Assembly: GCF_020921035.1 (NCBI RefSeq)
Contig: NC_063158.1
Coordinates: 6,120,001-6,184,000, forward strand
Source: Rhodamnia argentea
Taxonomy: Eukaryota; Streptophyta; Magnoliopsida; Myrtales; Myrtaceae
Direction: 5' to 3'
DNA: 64,000 nucleotides
The notes under the pieces are model-generated. The model was not told where the DNA came from. It searched no databases and saw only the letters and a program-made list of their open reading frames with translations. Shown piece by piece: positions 44,650-56,900 of this stretch. How positions within the stretch are numbered: position 1 is the first letter of the stretch; each line of letters opens with the position of its first letter. A program made the translations under genes and the position numbers.

Positions 44650-46629
44650 CTTCGCATCGACCCGCCGGACAAAAACGGGTCGTTCGGTGAACGGCGGTGC
44701 AAAGAGAGAGACTTGAAAGCAGGACCGAAGAAAGATTTGAATGGGAGAGTCGAGTAAATCTATCGTGTTAAGACTGTGCAGCTGGAGAGAGATAAGAGTA
44801 TTTCTTTCTTCCTTTTTTTTTTTCTCTCACTAAAACGCTGCAGTGGAGAGAGAGTGTGTGAACATAAATGAGGTGACCTGTCCTGTCGGGTCCGGATGTC
44901 CAGCTGGCGAGGATGGGGGCAGGTTTTTGTTTGGGACACTTTGGAGCGAGACGAGGAAGAGGCGATGACGTGGACGGATTTCCTCGCAAAGACAAGGGTG
45001 ACGTGTGCGATGCGCTCCGTTTGGAGCGATTTGAACATAACATTTTACCTCAGCCTGGTCGGGTCACGGCGCTCCCTTTTGTCCTGCTGTTTCGATTTAT
45101 CAATTCGTCCAATTTTCGCCTGCAATGCAGAGAGGAATGGTGCCAATTACCGTTTATCCGATTCGTTGGATTCCAGCAAAGATTTGACTCGACACCTTTT
45201 GGGGCTTTACCGTCGGTCCGATCATGGCCGCCTTGCTCCTGAGCAAAGACAAATAGTTAAGGTCACACAAATTACAAAAGCGTATGAAAAGCACTCAATC
45301 GCGCAGTGCATTTTAATTTTCAAATAGTTAAGGTTACACAAACTACAAAAGCTGAGAGCATTGACGATATATTGAAAATTATTACGTAATTTCTTCAAAT
45401 AGTTGGTTAAATAGAGCTTTCGAAGTCCTTTTTAAATAAAATCCGAAATGACTATGCGACGTTTTACCATTTTCAATTCCCTTTTTGCCAAACGACACTG
45501 CCTCCTCAAGTCCATATGGCACGTACGGATTAATCCGACATAGTTTGGTCAGAGCTTAGTAGATGTCTAGCCGTTACTTTCTAAAATAAAAGAAAACTTT
45601 TGACGTATTCCTTTATCACATACGACGGAAGTCGATTCCTTTTCCCGACAATTACACTATCTATTCTCACCGAGTCAATTTTATCCGCACAAGATCGAAA
45701 ATTTCAAAACAATATTTTTCATGAAAATTTGTTTCTAAAGAAAACGATTAATTTTCGTTTGTCCAGTGATTTGAAGAAAGTGATTTCCTTCTTACCACTA
45801 AATAAATCATTTTTATCTCGATCGTTTTTCATAGATCGATACATGTTCTGCCATCCCAACAACGAGATATCGAGAAATAATTTCTCGAAAATAGTTCTCT
45901 TTCAAACAAACGGACCAATACGAGAGCAGCTAGTCACGAGGAGGAAGCGAGCTCGATTTCTTTTATTCGTCATATTCTTTTTCTAATAGGAGTTGACGCC
46001 GCACGATGTCCTGAAATGTAGAAGAGCATCATATGTATGATTAGATTCGAGTGCATTGCCCTGCTGTCGACGCAAGTTGCAAGTCCAAAGTCACAGATCA
46101 TGGTCAATAATTGGAGAGTCCTGACAAAGCAAAGCAACATCAAAGCGCCAAAGTTTCTCTCTAAATGAGATTTATTTTATAATGCGCGAGGCGCCGAGAA
46201 TGAGCGGCCAGCCTAACGACCAGTCAAAACAGATGGTACCACTTTCGATCTTGCCAATCAGATGGCTCTCACTTGAACAAGAACTCCATTGTTTCCTCGA
46301 TGTTTTAGCAGCTTCTTCAAACATAACCTCGGGAGGTCACGTGGGTGAACATGCCCGAGATTCGGTATAAACAAAGCGCCGGTGAACAGATAGATGCTAA
46401 CTAGTATCATCAAAATCCCGAAATTGCTGTCTTTATAAGTCCCGGGGATTTGATCGTTCCCGCCTCTTATTTGTCACTTTCCCGGATTTAAACCCCATCC
46501 TCCCCTTACTTTCAACTTTCGGGCATCAAATTCTGAAATCTTGGCTCCATTTTTTATATCATAGGAGTAACATAACCTATGACTTCATGACCCGATTTCC
46601 TCTATCTAGCAATCCATATGATACCTGAA
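44650..46629. other. Receptor-kinase 5' flank and 3' flank of STE24 pseudogene
   Basis: A CT/T-rich leader precedes the receptor-kinase ATG (44760-44840). From about 44870 rightward the DNA is the left duplication unit: blocks at 44880-45240, 45464-45560 and 46290-46630 recur at 51893-52130, 52862-52960 and 53565-53910. No gene is seen. Confidence 0.5.
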
Positions 46630-48829
46630 TCAGTCTGCTTTCCTGTCCGGCTTATCAATGGCAGCCAATCTTTCAACCAGCGGAGGATGAGTACAGTGAT
46701 AGACTGCATACAAAGGATCCATGTTCACCGCCAACAAATTCTACCCCCGAAAACAGAAAACAGAGCCATATGATTCGAACATTCATTAGTTCAGGGCAGA
46801 ACTCTGTAGAGACACGTATCCTCCACGCTCTGTATGCTGGAAAACTGAATGAAAGTAGCGTCATTATGCCCCAGGCTTCCGATTTTGAGTATATTACTAT
46901 ATTCAAACCACAAAAGTGCTGAGCCACTCTAGTTTTTAAGACAAAAGGGGCAGTATGAATCACCTGTAGCTTCACAAGATGACCACCAAGTTCAGAAGCA
47001 CAGCCCAAGTTATTGGCAAAAGCATCAGCCTAGAAAAAGGCAGGTCAGTCAAACGCAAAAATTAGTTTTCAGAAACAGATATAGATTGAGAAAACTCTCT
47101 AACGGAAATGATGAATTACCTGAAATTCAAGAGACTGGCTCACCAAATTCAGAGCAAAGCTTGTGAGCCGCTGAAGAGGTATATCAGCGAGCTGCAACCA
47201 AAGCACAAGAAATTATGTGAACGCTCTTTTCCCAGGATTCACTTTCTTGCTCTTGCTTGCATTGAGAGAAGCAGAAACAAAGAACATGGCATTGTTTGTA
47301 TATGATAGAAAGATAAAATAGTTCATTTATTGGATATAGCCATCAAACTGTATAATGTTACCACCACAGAGAGAAAAAAGTCTTCTACTCTATAGATTTT
47401 GGTTTGTTATTGGATTCCAACCAAAGGTAAGGTGGGAACAAGTGACGGTCTACTCTGAAAAATAATCATTGATAGGCCCAACTACACCCTGTTCCAAAGC
47501 ACTGTGGTCATTCTTATCAGAGAGATAGCAGGAAAATGATGAGTCCAATGAGCACTGGCTGTGTATCAAAACCAAAACTTCTAAACAGATCACTCAAGTT
47601 CCTCACAAGAGTATACCCTCCAAATTGCCGAAAAGTGAGAATCTGCATCCAAACAGTAGAGTAATGAGAAACGAAAAATCTGGTCACCTAAAATTTTCCT
47701 ACAAAATACCTCAATGTTTCTTAACTTGAAGTTCTAAATATCACCCTTTAGCGATCAGATATGCAGGAAAGTATTTTACACTATCACGTCAACCCAGGCA
47801 GTTGAGAGTAAGCATGATGCGGACAATAACTAAATGGACAATTTCGTTCAGTCATATTTCAACTATCATCTTCCCTTCAAAGAAAAGGAGAGGAACCAAA
47901 TGTGAAGGAGTAAGTTGCTTCTTACATCTAAATCAACTAAATAGAATAAAAGGCAATATAAACTGATCTATTTTCCTGAAAATAACTTGATATTTCAGCA
48001 TGAAAAACTTATATTCACCGACTCCATTTCACAATCCCTGGTTTCTGCATATTTTCAAATTCAGTCACCATAACACCAAACGAAATTCATTGTCAACTGA
48101 AACAAGCAAATCACTACGATATATATTCCAATTGTACCAGTGTCACATTCACTTTGTCAACCTTGCCGAGGTATAGGCATATCCAGAGAGTGAGTTTAAA
48201 CGTAAACCTCCCCCCTCCTCATCTCTTCCCCCACCCAACCAAAACAAAATATGCTGATGAGTTGTTACATGTAATATGCTAAAAAGAATACAATGTCAAG
48301 CCCAATTCGAGAAATGTTTTCAAGGAATCTGCAGATATCTTTCCTTCGATAGAGTACTACACTAGAGATTCGCAAACCTATCCCTTCTCTACACCAGAGA
48401 ACCACAGTACACTGAATGAAAGTTAGGAATGAAAATTTAACCAATCACAGAATTGAAATACTTTTACCAGCAATTAAAAATCAGTTTACAAGTACAGCAA
48501 TAAAAGAGTACATGTGGTGATCAAGCTTCCAATGTCCCAACTCATAAGCAATCACAGCAACAACCTCCTCAGTCTTGCCCTGCAAAACAACAATTTTGAC
48601 CAATTAAGGACTGACTGCTTGAAAAAGATCAGAAAAATTTGAATAACCATATTCCAACAATTTCACATTCCCAATGTGAAAAGTAAATAAAATATTGATC
48701 ACCAAGTGGTCTAGTGCAAAAGGACGGGAAGTTAGAACCAAATCCCTCAACCAATGGAAAAAAGCAAGAAAATTAGCAGAAGAGAAAAAAAAAATCAAGA
48801 CAAGCATGTGAAGGATGTGAACACATGCC

Positions 48830-48869
<40 letters not shown>

Positions 48870-51568
48870 TATTTCCTAATTTGAACAAACATCATGGAAT
48901 TTCACATGAAAAAGTCAGAAGAAATGCACCCTATTCAACAAGTAAAACCTCGTACATAAACTGCAAAGTTGAGGACAGCAATTCTCAAGACACTAGTAAA
49001 ATCGGATCAACAAAGGGTCTTTTAGACCAACGTTTTAAAATATTAAAAATGCTCCATACCTGCTGAATAAGGGTGTCATATAACATAATCTCTTCGTTTT
49101 TTAAGAATCTATACATATAGGCCTGCATGAGTATTCAAGTAGTCAGACCACAAACCATGCAAGATGCATCTGTATGAGTGTGAGCACCAGTAGACACGTA
49201 GGCAAAAATTTACTAGTTACACAACATGCAGGAGCTAGAGAAGCAATGATTCATTCACTTCATCGACCTAACTTTTCAAAGGTATGTATCTACATATCCA
49301 ATATCCTCTTAACAATTAACATGCCTCCATTAGTTCACATCTATGGTCTTCAGACCTTTATTTGCACCCTGTAGTAACCTCACCAGATACCTGGGTGGGG
49401 CCACTATAAATTACTAAGTATCGTAACACCATTTAGTTAGAAATCTCCACCTGATACATTCCAACAACAAGTTGATAAGGGATAACAAAGGCGATCAAAA
49501 TATTTTCTAGGAAACACCTCCTCTCATATGCAATCCTTTGTACTATATCTGAAGTCCTATGTTTCTTTTGAGAAGAAGAATACTGCATTCTGAATTTTGA
49601 CAGTCAAATAGAAAGATGTCAGAGAAACTAAGTGACCTAAAGTTAAAATCTGAACCACCGAGGTAACATCCTTGAAAGTAACAAAACTCAATACACTGAT
49701 ACGATGGGACTATCACTAGCGCAGTTTTATACTAAAGGAAGACATGGCAGGTCAAACAAGAACCATAAAACAAAACAATAAGTGAATGGAAATTATGGAT
49801 CTCACATCCTTATGGCTTGACCTGGTTCATCCATTGACCACGAACATCTTCTTGAGAGGAAACTTGAGAGAAGAAGTAAGTTTCTCAGTTTTCTCTCTGC
49901 GGTCACCATCTGGAAACTATTGCAACAGGGTGATGAAGAAGAAAATCATCACCATACGACCCAAAAAATCATGGCAAGACCAGAGTTCAAGAAACTTACT
50001 GGTGTGAACTCGTTAAAACGTGGAGCTATCAGAACAGGGTGAAGTGTCATCATCACTAACGAAAGAACAAACATGAACCCCAAAGATATATAGCCAGATA
50101 AGGGCCCCCTTTCTGCAAGAGAACAAATCAGTGGCCATTAGTAAAAATGACTAGGTGGTGGCAGAATATTGTACTTTCACCATTTATTGAACAGTATGAC
50201 AAGTTTAGAGCAAAAAACTAAACTGCAAAATAAGGAGCCTCCCACAGAAAATTGCACTCCCCAATCCTTTACTGCATTCACCAACAAATTATAATTGAAA
50301 AGAAAAAAGTCATACAGCACGACAAACTCATGAGCTTTTTCCAGTAAGATGTCCACGCACACTAAGCGACACAAATAGTTACCGTACAGTTGTAGAACAG
50401 GAGTGATGTTTTCTAACAAAAAATTTGCTAGATAAAGGAAACTGCCATTAATATACCTCAGTCAAAACCACAAAAACAGCCGAAAAGGCAAGGCTGTGCA
50501 GTATCTCATTCTCTGCGTTGAGGCCAGCAAAAACTAGAAATTCTCCAGATTTCTGCATCACAAAAAAAGGAGACGACACGACAACTTCAAATGGAAAGTA
50601 GTATAGCAGCAATGATTCCCACTTACCTTCCAAACCCAAGGCAATATCCCAAGATACAATGTTGCAGAGTCCATCAGTCTAAAGCCAAACCGACGCACGA
50701 AGTGGAAGCGGCTGAACTAAAGGAAGATACATCGATCAGATGTGAATTAAGATAGCAAACTTACCATCATGAAAAGAAGTTGCAGATAAAATGTAGTCAA
50801 ATGCTACAAGCAGCTTTTTCAGGAATCAGTGAAAGCTGGAGACCCCCAATACACAAACCTTTTAGCAAAGACTGTAGGCCGGGGACTTCTCAAACTTCTG
50901 TTGCCTAAACAGTCCTTCCAAAGTTTTTGGAAATGTCGGAAATTTGTGAGCAGCGTGTGGCCTCAAGTCCAGATAAGTTTCGAAGAAGAACATTAATACC
51001 ATGAAACCGGAAGAACATTAAGTAAGCGGCGAACTTAGAGAACCCAATGACAAGAGCAACAAAAGACTACACCAGGGGGAAAAAAAATTTAGAAAAAATT
51101 GCTGCACATTCAAGCATGCGTCACGTTACTAAAACACAACCCTCTTAGTTTATGACTGATGAACAGTTCCACTGCACATTTTAGTCTCCTTGCCCAGCTC
51201 CGGAGCTTGAATTAAGTACAGAATTCCAATTAATCTTTCCTTTTCAAATTCGCCCAAAATGTAAACGTCGCTAACAGGTGGGATACAGCTGAAAAACGTG
51301 AAACCTATTCACACGAAAAGCTGATCCAACAGCACTAGAAGGCGAAAGGCCAGATGTCGCGTCCAGCAGTCGAATACGATCACCAGAGCAATCGTCGCAT
51401 CGGAGAGGGAGAGAAAGACACTAAACCCTAAAAACCTCAGCTCAAAAAATGGACCACGAAGGCGCAAGCGGAAGGTCCGAGCACGCACGTGCAGGCATAG
51501 ATGCAGAACATGCGTCGTCGGGGAGAGCGAAACGTACCACCGACGGCTTCTATGTAAGGGAACGCCAT
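46630..51568 (-). pseudogene. STE24/FACE1 CAAX prenyl protease, decayed tandem copy
   Basis: Exon-by-exon similarity to the intact copy at 53910-61067 is high, but the gene is dead. Exon 1 (51568-51538) reads MAFPYIEAVG. Exon 2 (about 51007-50859) has its acceptor AG changed to CG and one extra base before the end, giving SLC then a stop. Exons 3 and 4 are open. Exons 5 and 6 are absent: the sequence jumps from the flank of exon 7 (about 50175) to DNA matching 59590 in the other copy. Exon 7 lacks one base after LYLWG-equivalent codons and shifts frame. Exon 8 has TGA in VVNG-TRSS. Exon 10 has HELGH changed to YELGH, removing a zinc ligand. The exon 11 donor GT is CT, and the exon 14 acceptor AG is GG. 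A transcript could still be made, but not the protease. Confidence 0.93.
48832..48867. repeat. (GA)n microsatellite in STE24 pseudogene intron
   Basis: About 18 GA units. The matching intron position in the intact copy (near 56330-56343) has only about seven, so the tract changed length after the duplication. Confidence 0.9.
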
Positions 51569-53909
51569 GGCCGACTTCGGAAGAGAGAGAGAGAGAGGTT
51601 TTGGTACCGAAGAGCATTTTTTTTTTTTTCGGTCGAAATTTGAACTTCATTCGTTCAACGCTCCAGTTCAGAAAAACAAGGAAGTCAGATTCAAAACATA
51701 ACAAATTTCCAGATGAAGTTTGAGAAGGAAGCGTAATCTTCATGCCACCACCAAAGATTTTTTCAGAGACAATGACCTTGTAAATTTTAAATTAGGTGTT
51801 GGCAACGAGTAAATTCGCAGCATAGCATGTACTCGTCCACACCAGAAGTTTCAAGTTAACCATGCAAATGAACGTCCGCAACATTCAAAAAGTAATGGAG
51901 CAGGGGTGAGCTGCTCTGTCGGGGCTGGATGTCCTGCTGATGAGGATGGAGCAGGTTTTTGTTTGGACCCTCCCGAGCGAGACGAGGAAGAGGCGATGAC
52001 GTGGACGAATTTCCTCGCAAAGACGGGGATGACGAGCACGCTAAATTCCGTTTGGATTCGGGCAAAGATTTGCCTCGACACCTTTGGGGCTTTACTGTCC
52101 GATCATGCTCGTCTCGGTCCTGAATAAGACTTAAGTCAGTCCTCCACGATCACTTTCCTGTTCCATGAACAATAAATTGAAGACGCGAATTATACGAGGA
52201 GGGGCAGGACACGAGAAGCGTATACGGTCCGGCAGGCAAGCGCGAAAGAGTGGCAAGTTTTGAAAATTATCGAACCAACGTATTTATGGTTGACACCTAA
52301 AATTGACCCGAGCTCGAGAAAGCCAAAAGCCCAAAAAGTATCTTGGGCTTGAAGACCCAGAGCCATCACGACATGTCGGCAACCAAGATATGTCGCAGCT
52401 GACACACGAACGAAAGAAGCGCCTATGACAGTGAAATCGCTAGGTGACACCGAAGTATAAGAAGAGTGTATAAGCCAGAGCACCGAGAGTGGATAAGAGA
52501 AGCATATACCAAAGCCTACCCAAGAATCTACGCAAAAATATAGGGAACAACAAACCAAAGTAACCGGCAATTTCTCACTCTTATGATTCTAATACACATT
52601 AATTCTCGGGCCCCGCTGTTTTCCGCTACGATATCCTTGTGCTTGGCTATAAATAGTCAGAAATAAATCTTTGCAAAGGATCCGCAATCAATAACACTAA
52701 CTAATTTACTCCGCAATTTTATTATCCATTTTTACTATCTCATTGCATTTACCTTTTAACCTTTACCGTTCAGTTTATCTTTAGTTTGCATAGTTACTTC
52801 CGATCCGAAATCGCCACACAAATCCGATTGATCAACAAAATCTTAATCAATTAGAGGACAATTTCCATTTTCTTTCCCCTTTTTGCCAAATGACACCGCC
52901 TCCTGAAGTCCATATGGCCCGTACGGATTATCTGAAATAGATTGGTCAAAAGCTTATAGTTCAAGATGAAAATTTCATGATAGACAATAATATTTTTTAT
53001 GAAAATCATTTCAAAAAAGCAGTTAATTTTTCGTTTGTTTACTGATATAGAAAAAGTAATTTTCTTCTTGCTTTTTTTCCTCAATCTAAGCTGATTATTT
53101 TCAGTACATAAAAAACGTGTCGTAAATCAATAATTTTCCACCATTCAAACACTGAAAATACAAAAAACGATTTGTGGAAAACTGTTTTCTTTGTATACAA
53201 AAAAAAGGACCCTAAAATGAACTTTCCTATAAAGATGCTTTCCAGTCTCCACGCACGGGATAAGCAACGGAGCAGCAGATTCCTCTTTAAGAGGAAGAAA
53301 AAGAATGAAAGCACTTTCTTGCACACGTGATTAAGCGTTTGCTAATAAAAACTTTTCCGAGTCAAAAACATACTCGAGGGGTGCAGATACCTATTATCGC
53401 GCTGGTTACGTGACCGACCGTGTCAAGTCCTAACTTATGATTTAAGTGTTCGCTAATCAAGACAATTTCGTGCTCCGCTTTGACCTTTCTTGTGGCCCAA
53501 TAAGTTAAGAGCAGCATTTGATAATTGCCTCCCCCTTCTCTCTCCACCCTCCCTCCTCCTTCCTATTGTTTCCTTGATGTTTAGCAGCTTCTTCGAACAT
53601 ATCTCGAAAAGGCCACGTGAGGGAATATGCCCGAGATTAGTAAAACAAAGCACCGGTGAACAGATAAACGCTAACTAGTATCATCAAAATCCCAAAATTG
53701 CTGTCTTTATAAGCCCCAGGATTTTATCATTCCCGCCTCTAATTTTCACTTTCCCGGATTTAAGCCCCATCCTCCCCTTACAGGCATCAAATTCCGAAAA
53801 TTTTGGCTACATTTTCCATATCAAAGGAGTAACATAACTATGACTACATGACCCGATTTATCGATCACGAGCAAGTCTTCCTCTATCTGCCATCCATATG
53901 ATACCTGAA
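51569..53909. other. Junction of the two duplication units and spacer
   Basis: The left part is the 5' flank of the STE24 pseudogene. Unit B begins near 51893 with an orphan copy of the receptor-kinase upstream flank. About 52280-52850 is extra DNA relative to unit A and looks like a solo LTR (listed separately). No gene is supported. Confidence 0.5.
52280..52850. mobile_element. Probable solo LTR (fossil), present only in unit B
   Basis: The block starts near TTGACACCTAAAATTGACCC, includes a TATA-like GGCTATAAATAGTCAG near 52645 followed by a T-rich tail, and ends near GATTGATCAACA. It interrupts the alignment between the two duplication units, and neither coding sequence nor a second LTR is present. 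The overall look is that of a plant retrotransposon LTR, perhaps Ty3-type. I did not find a clear target duplication, so both limits and family are tentative. Confidence 0.4.
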
Positions 53910-56900
53910 TCAATCTGCTTTCTTGTCCGATTTATCAATGGCAGCCAATCTTTCAACCAGCGGAGGATGAGAATAGTGATAGGCCGAATACCAAGGATCC
54001 GTGTTCATTGCCGACAAATTCTCCTCCTGAAAACACAAAACAGAGCCATATGATTTGAACATTTGTTAGTTCAGGCACAATGCAGTAGAAGCGTATCCTC
54101 TACGCTCTATATACTGGGAAACTGTATGAAAGTAGCGTCATTGAACTATGCCTGTCTTCCGATTTTGAGTATCTTAAAACCACAACAGTCCTGAGCCATT
54201 GTAGTTTTTAAGACAAAAGGGGCAGTATGAATCACCTGTAGCTTCACGAGTCCACCACGAAGTTCAGAAGCATAACCCAAGTTCTTAGCAAAAGCATCAG
54301 CCTAGATAAACGCAGGATGGTCAAACGCACAAATTAGTTTTCAAAATAAGATTTGTGTATACACACACATATGAGAAAACTCTCTAGCGAAAAAGATGAA
54401 CTACCTGAAATTCAAAAGACCGGCTCACCAAATTGAGAGCAAAGCTTACGAGGTGCTGAAGAGGTATAACGGTGTGCTGCAACCAAAGCACGAGAAATTA
54501 TGTGAACACTCATTTCCCAGGATTCTCTTTCTCGCTCTTGCTCGCAGTGAGAGAGAAGCAGAAACAAAGAACATGATATTTGTTTATCTGATACAAAGAC
54601 AAAATAGTTCATTTATTGGCTATAACCATGAAACTGCATAACGTTGCTACCACAGAGTGATTCAAAAGTTTTCAACTCAATAGATTTTGGTTTGTCATAG
54701 AATTCCAACCAAAGGCAAAGCGAGAACCAGTCACAGTTTACTCTGAAAAATAATCATTGATAGGCGGCCCAACCACACCCCGTTCTAAAGCTTTGTGGTC
54801 ATTCTTATCTGAGTGATACCTGGAAAATGATGAGTCCAATGAGCACTGGCTGTGTATCAAAACCAAAACTTCTAAACAGATCACTCGAGTTCCTCACAAG
54901 AGTATATCCTCCAAATTGCAAAAACGTGAGAATCTGCATCCAAACAGTAGAGTGATGAGAAACGAAAAATCTGATCACCTAAAATTTTCCAACTAAATAC
55001 CTCACCATTTCTTAACTTGAAGTTCCAAATATCACCCTTTAGCAATCAGATGTGTAGGAAAGTATTTTACACTATTACATTAACCCAGGCAGTTGAGAGT
55101 AAGGATAATGCTGACAACAAGTAAATGGAACAATTTCATTCAGTCATATTTCAACTATCAACATCTTCCCTTCAAAAAGGGAGAGGAACCTAATGTGAAG
55201 GAGTAAGTTTCTTCTTACAGCTAAATCAACTCAATAGAATAAAAGGCAATATAAATTGATCTGTTTTCCTGAAAATAACATGAAATTTCAGCATGAAAAA
55301 CTTATATACCGTCTCCATTTCACAATCCCTGCTTTCTGCATATTTTCAAATTCAGTCACCATATAACACCAAAGAAAATTAATTGTCAACTGAAACAAGC
55401 AAATCACTACGATATGTAGTCCAATTGTACCGGTGTCACGTGCACTTTATCAACCTTGCTGAGGTATAGGCATATCAAGAGAGTGAGGTACCACAATCTA
55501 GACTAATTACGGCAAATTGAGAGCTTTTACAAGTGTAACCTTTATCTATGCAGCCTTATATTTACCAATAACAATTGTAGGGAGAACCAATTTATTAATG
55601 ACATATTTTCCGATATCTTAATCAATGGGAAAAGGCAAATTCACAATGTCTTTCGCGGACAATATCAGATGTAACCCTCCCCCACCGCGCCCCAAAAAAA
55701 AAAAAAAAACCCCAAAACACCCCCTCCCCACCTATGCTAATGACTTGCTACATGTAATATGCTAAAAAGAACACAATGTCAAGCCCAATTCGAGAAACTG
55801 TTTTCAAGGAATCTGCAGATATCTTTCCTTCGTTAGAGTACTACACTAGAGTATTCATAAACCTACTCCCTTCCCTACATCATAGAACTACAGTACATTG
55901 AATCAAAGTGAGAAATGAAAATTTAACCAATCACAGAATTGAAATACTTTTACCAGGAATTAAAAGTCAGTATACCTGTACGGCAATAAAAGAGTACATT
56001 GTGTGATTAAGCTTCCAATGTCCCAACTCATGAGCAATCACAGCAACAACCTCCTCAGTCTTGCACTGCAAAAAAAACAATTTTTTGGCCAATTAAGGAC
56101 TGTCTGCTTGAAAAAGGACGGAAAAATTTTAATGACCATATTCCAACAATTTCATATTCCTAATGTGAAAAGTAAATAAAATATTGATCACCAAGTGTTT
56201 TAGTGCAAAAGGACGGGGTCGGACAGGAAGTCAGAACAAATCCCTCAACCAATGGAAAAAAGCAAGAAAATTAGCAGAAAAAAAAAAAAACCAAAACAAG
56301 CATGTGAAGGATGTGAACGCTTGCCAGGGAGAGAGAGAGAGAGATTATTTCCTAATTTAAACAACTATCATGGAATTTCACATAAAATAGTCAGAAGAAA
56401 TGCACCCTATTCAACAAGTAAGACCTCGTACATAAACTGCAAAGTTGAGGACAGCAATTCTCAAGACACTAGTAAAATCGGATCAACAAAGGGTCTTTCA
56501 GGCCAATATTTTGAAATATTAAAAATGCTCCGTACCTGCTGAATAAGGGTGTCATATAACACAATCCGTTTGTTTTTGAAGAATCCATACATGTAGGCCT
56601 GCATGAGTATTCAAGTAATCAGTCCACAAACCATGCAAGCTATGCATCTGCATGAGTGTGAGCACCAGTAGACACGTAGGAAAAAGTTTACTAGTTACAC
56701 GATACGCTGGAACTGGAGAAGCAATGGTTCGTTTACTTCATCGGCCCTAATTTTTCATAGGCATCTTCTACATATCCAATATCCTCTTAACAATTAACCT
56801 GCCTCCATTAGTTCACATCCATGGTCTTTAGACCTTTATTTGCACCCTGTAGTACCCTCACCAGATACCTGGACGGGGCCACTATAAATTGCTAAGAATT

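Larger units (their letters stand above)
44870..51850. repeat. Left unit (A) of tandem segmental duplication
   Basis: It contains the flank of the receptor-kinase gene, a spacer and the decayed STE24 copy. Block order and orientation match unit B at 51893-61110. Shared blocks include GACGAGGAAGAGGCGATGAC (44949 and 51972) and CAAGTCCATATGGCACGTAC against GAAGTCCATATGGCCCGTAC (45508 and 52905). Unit A has lost about 1.9 kb of STE24 including two exons. The outer limits are approximate. Confidence 0.8.

Noticed and set aside
44003-44757. Two long plus-strand frames over the receptor-kinase first exon
   Set aside because: They are antisense shadows created by the high GC content of exon 1; the minus strand encodes the conserved kinase protein.
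47108-47305. Plus-strand frames at 47108 and 54396 sharing sequence
   Set aside because: They are antisense to exon 12 of the two STE24 copies; similarity comes from the duplication and not from a gene of their own.
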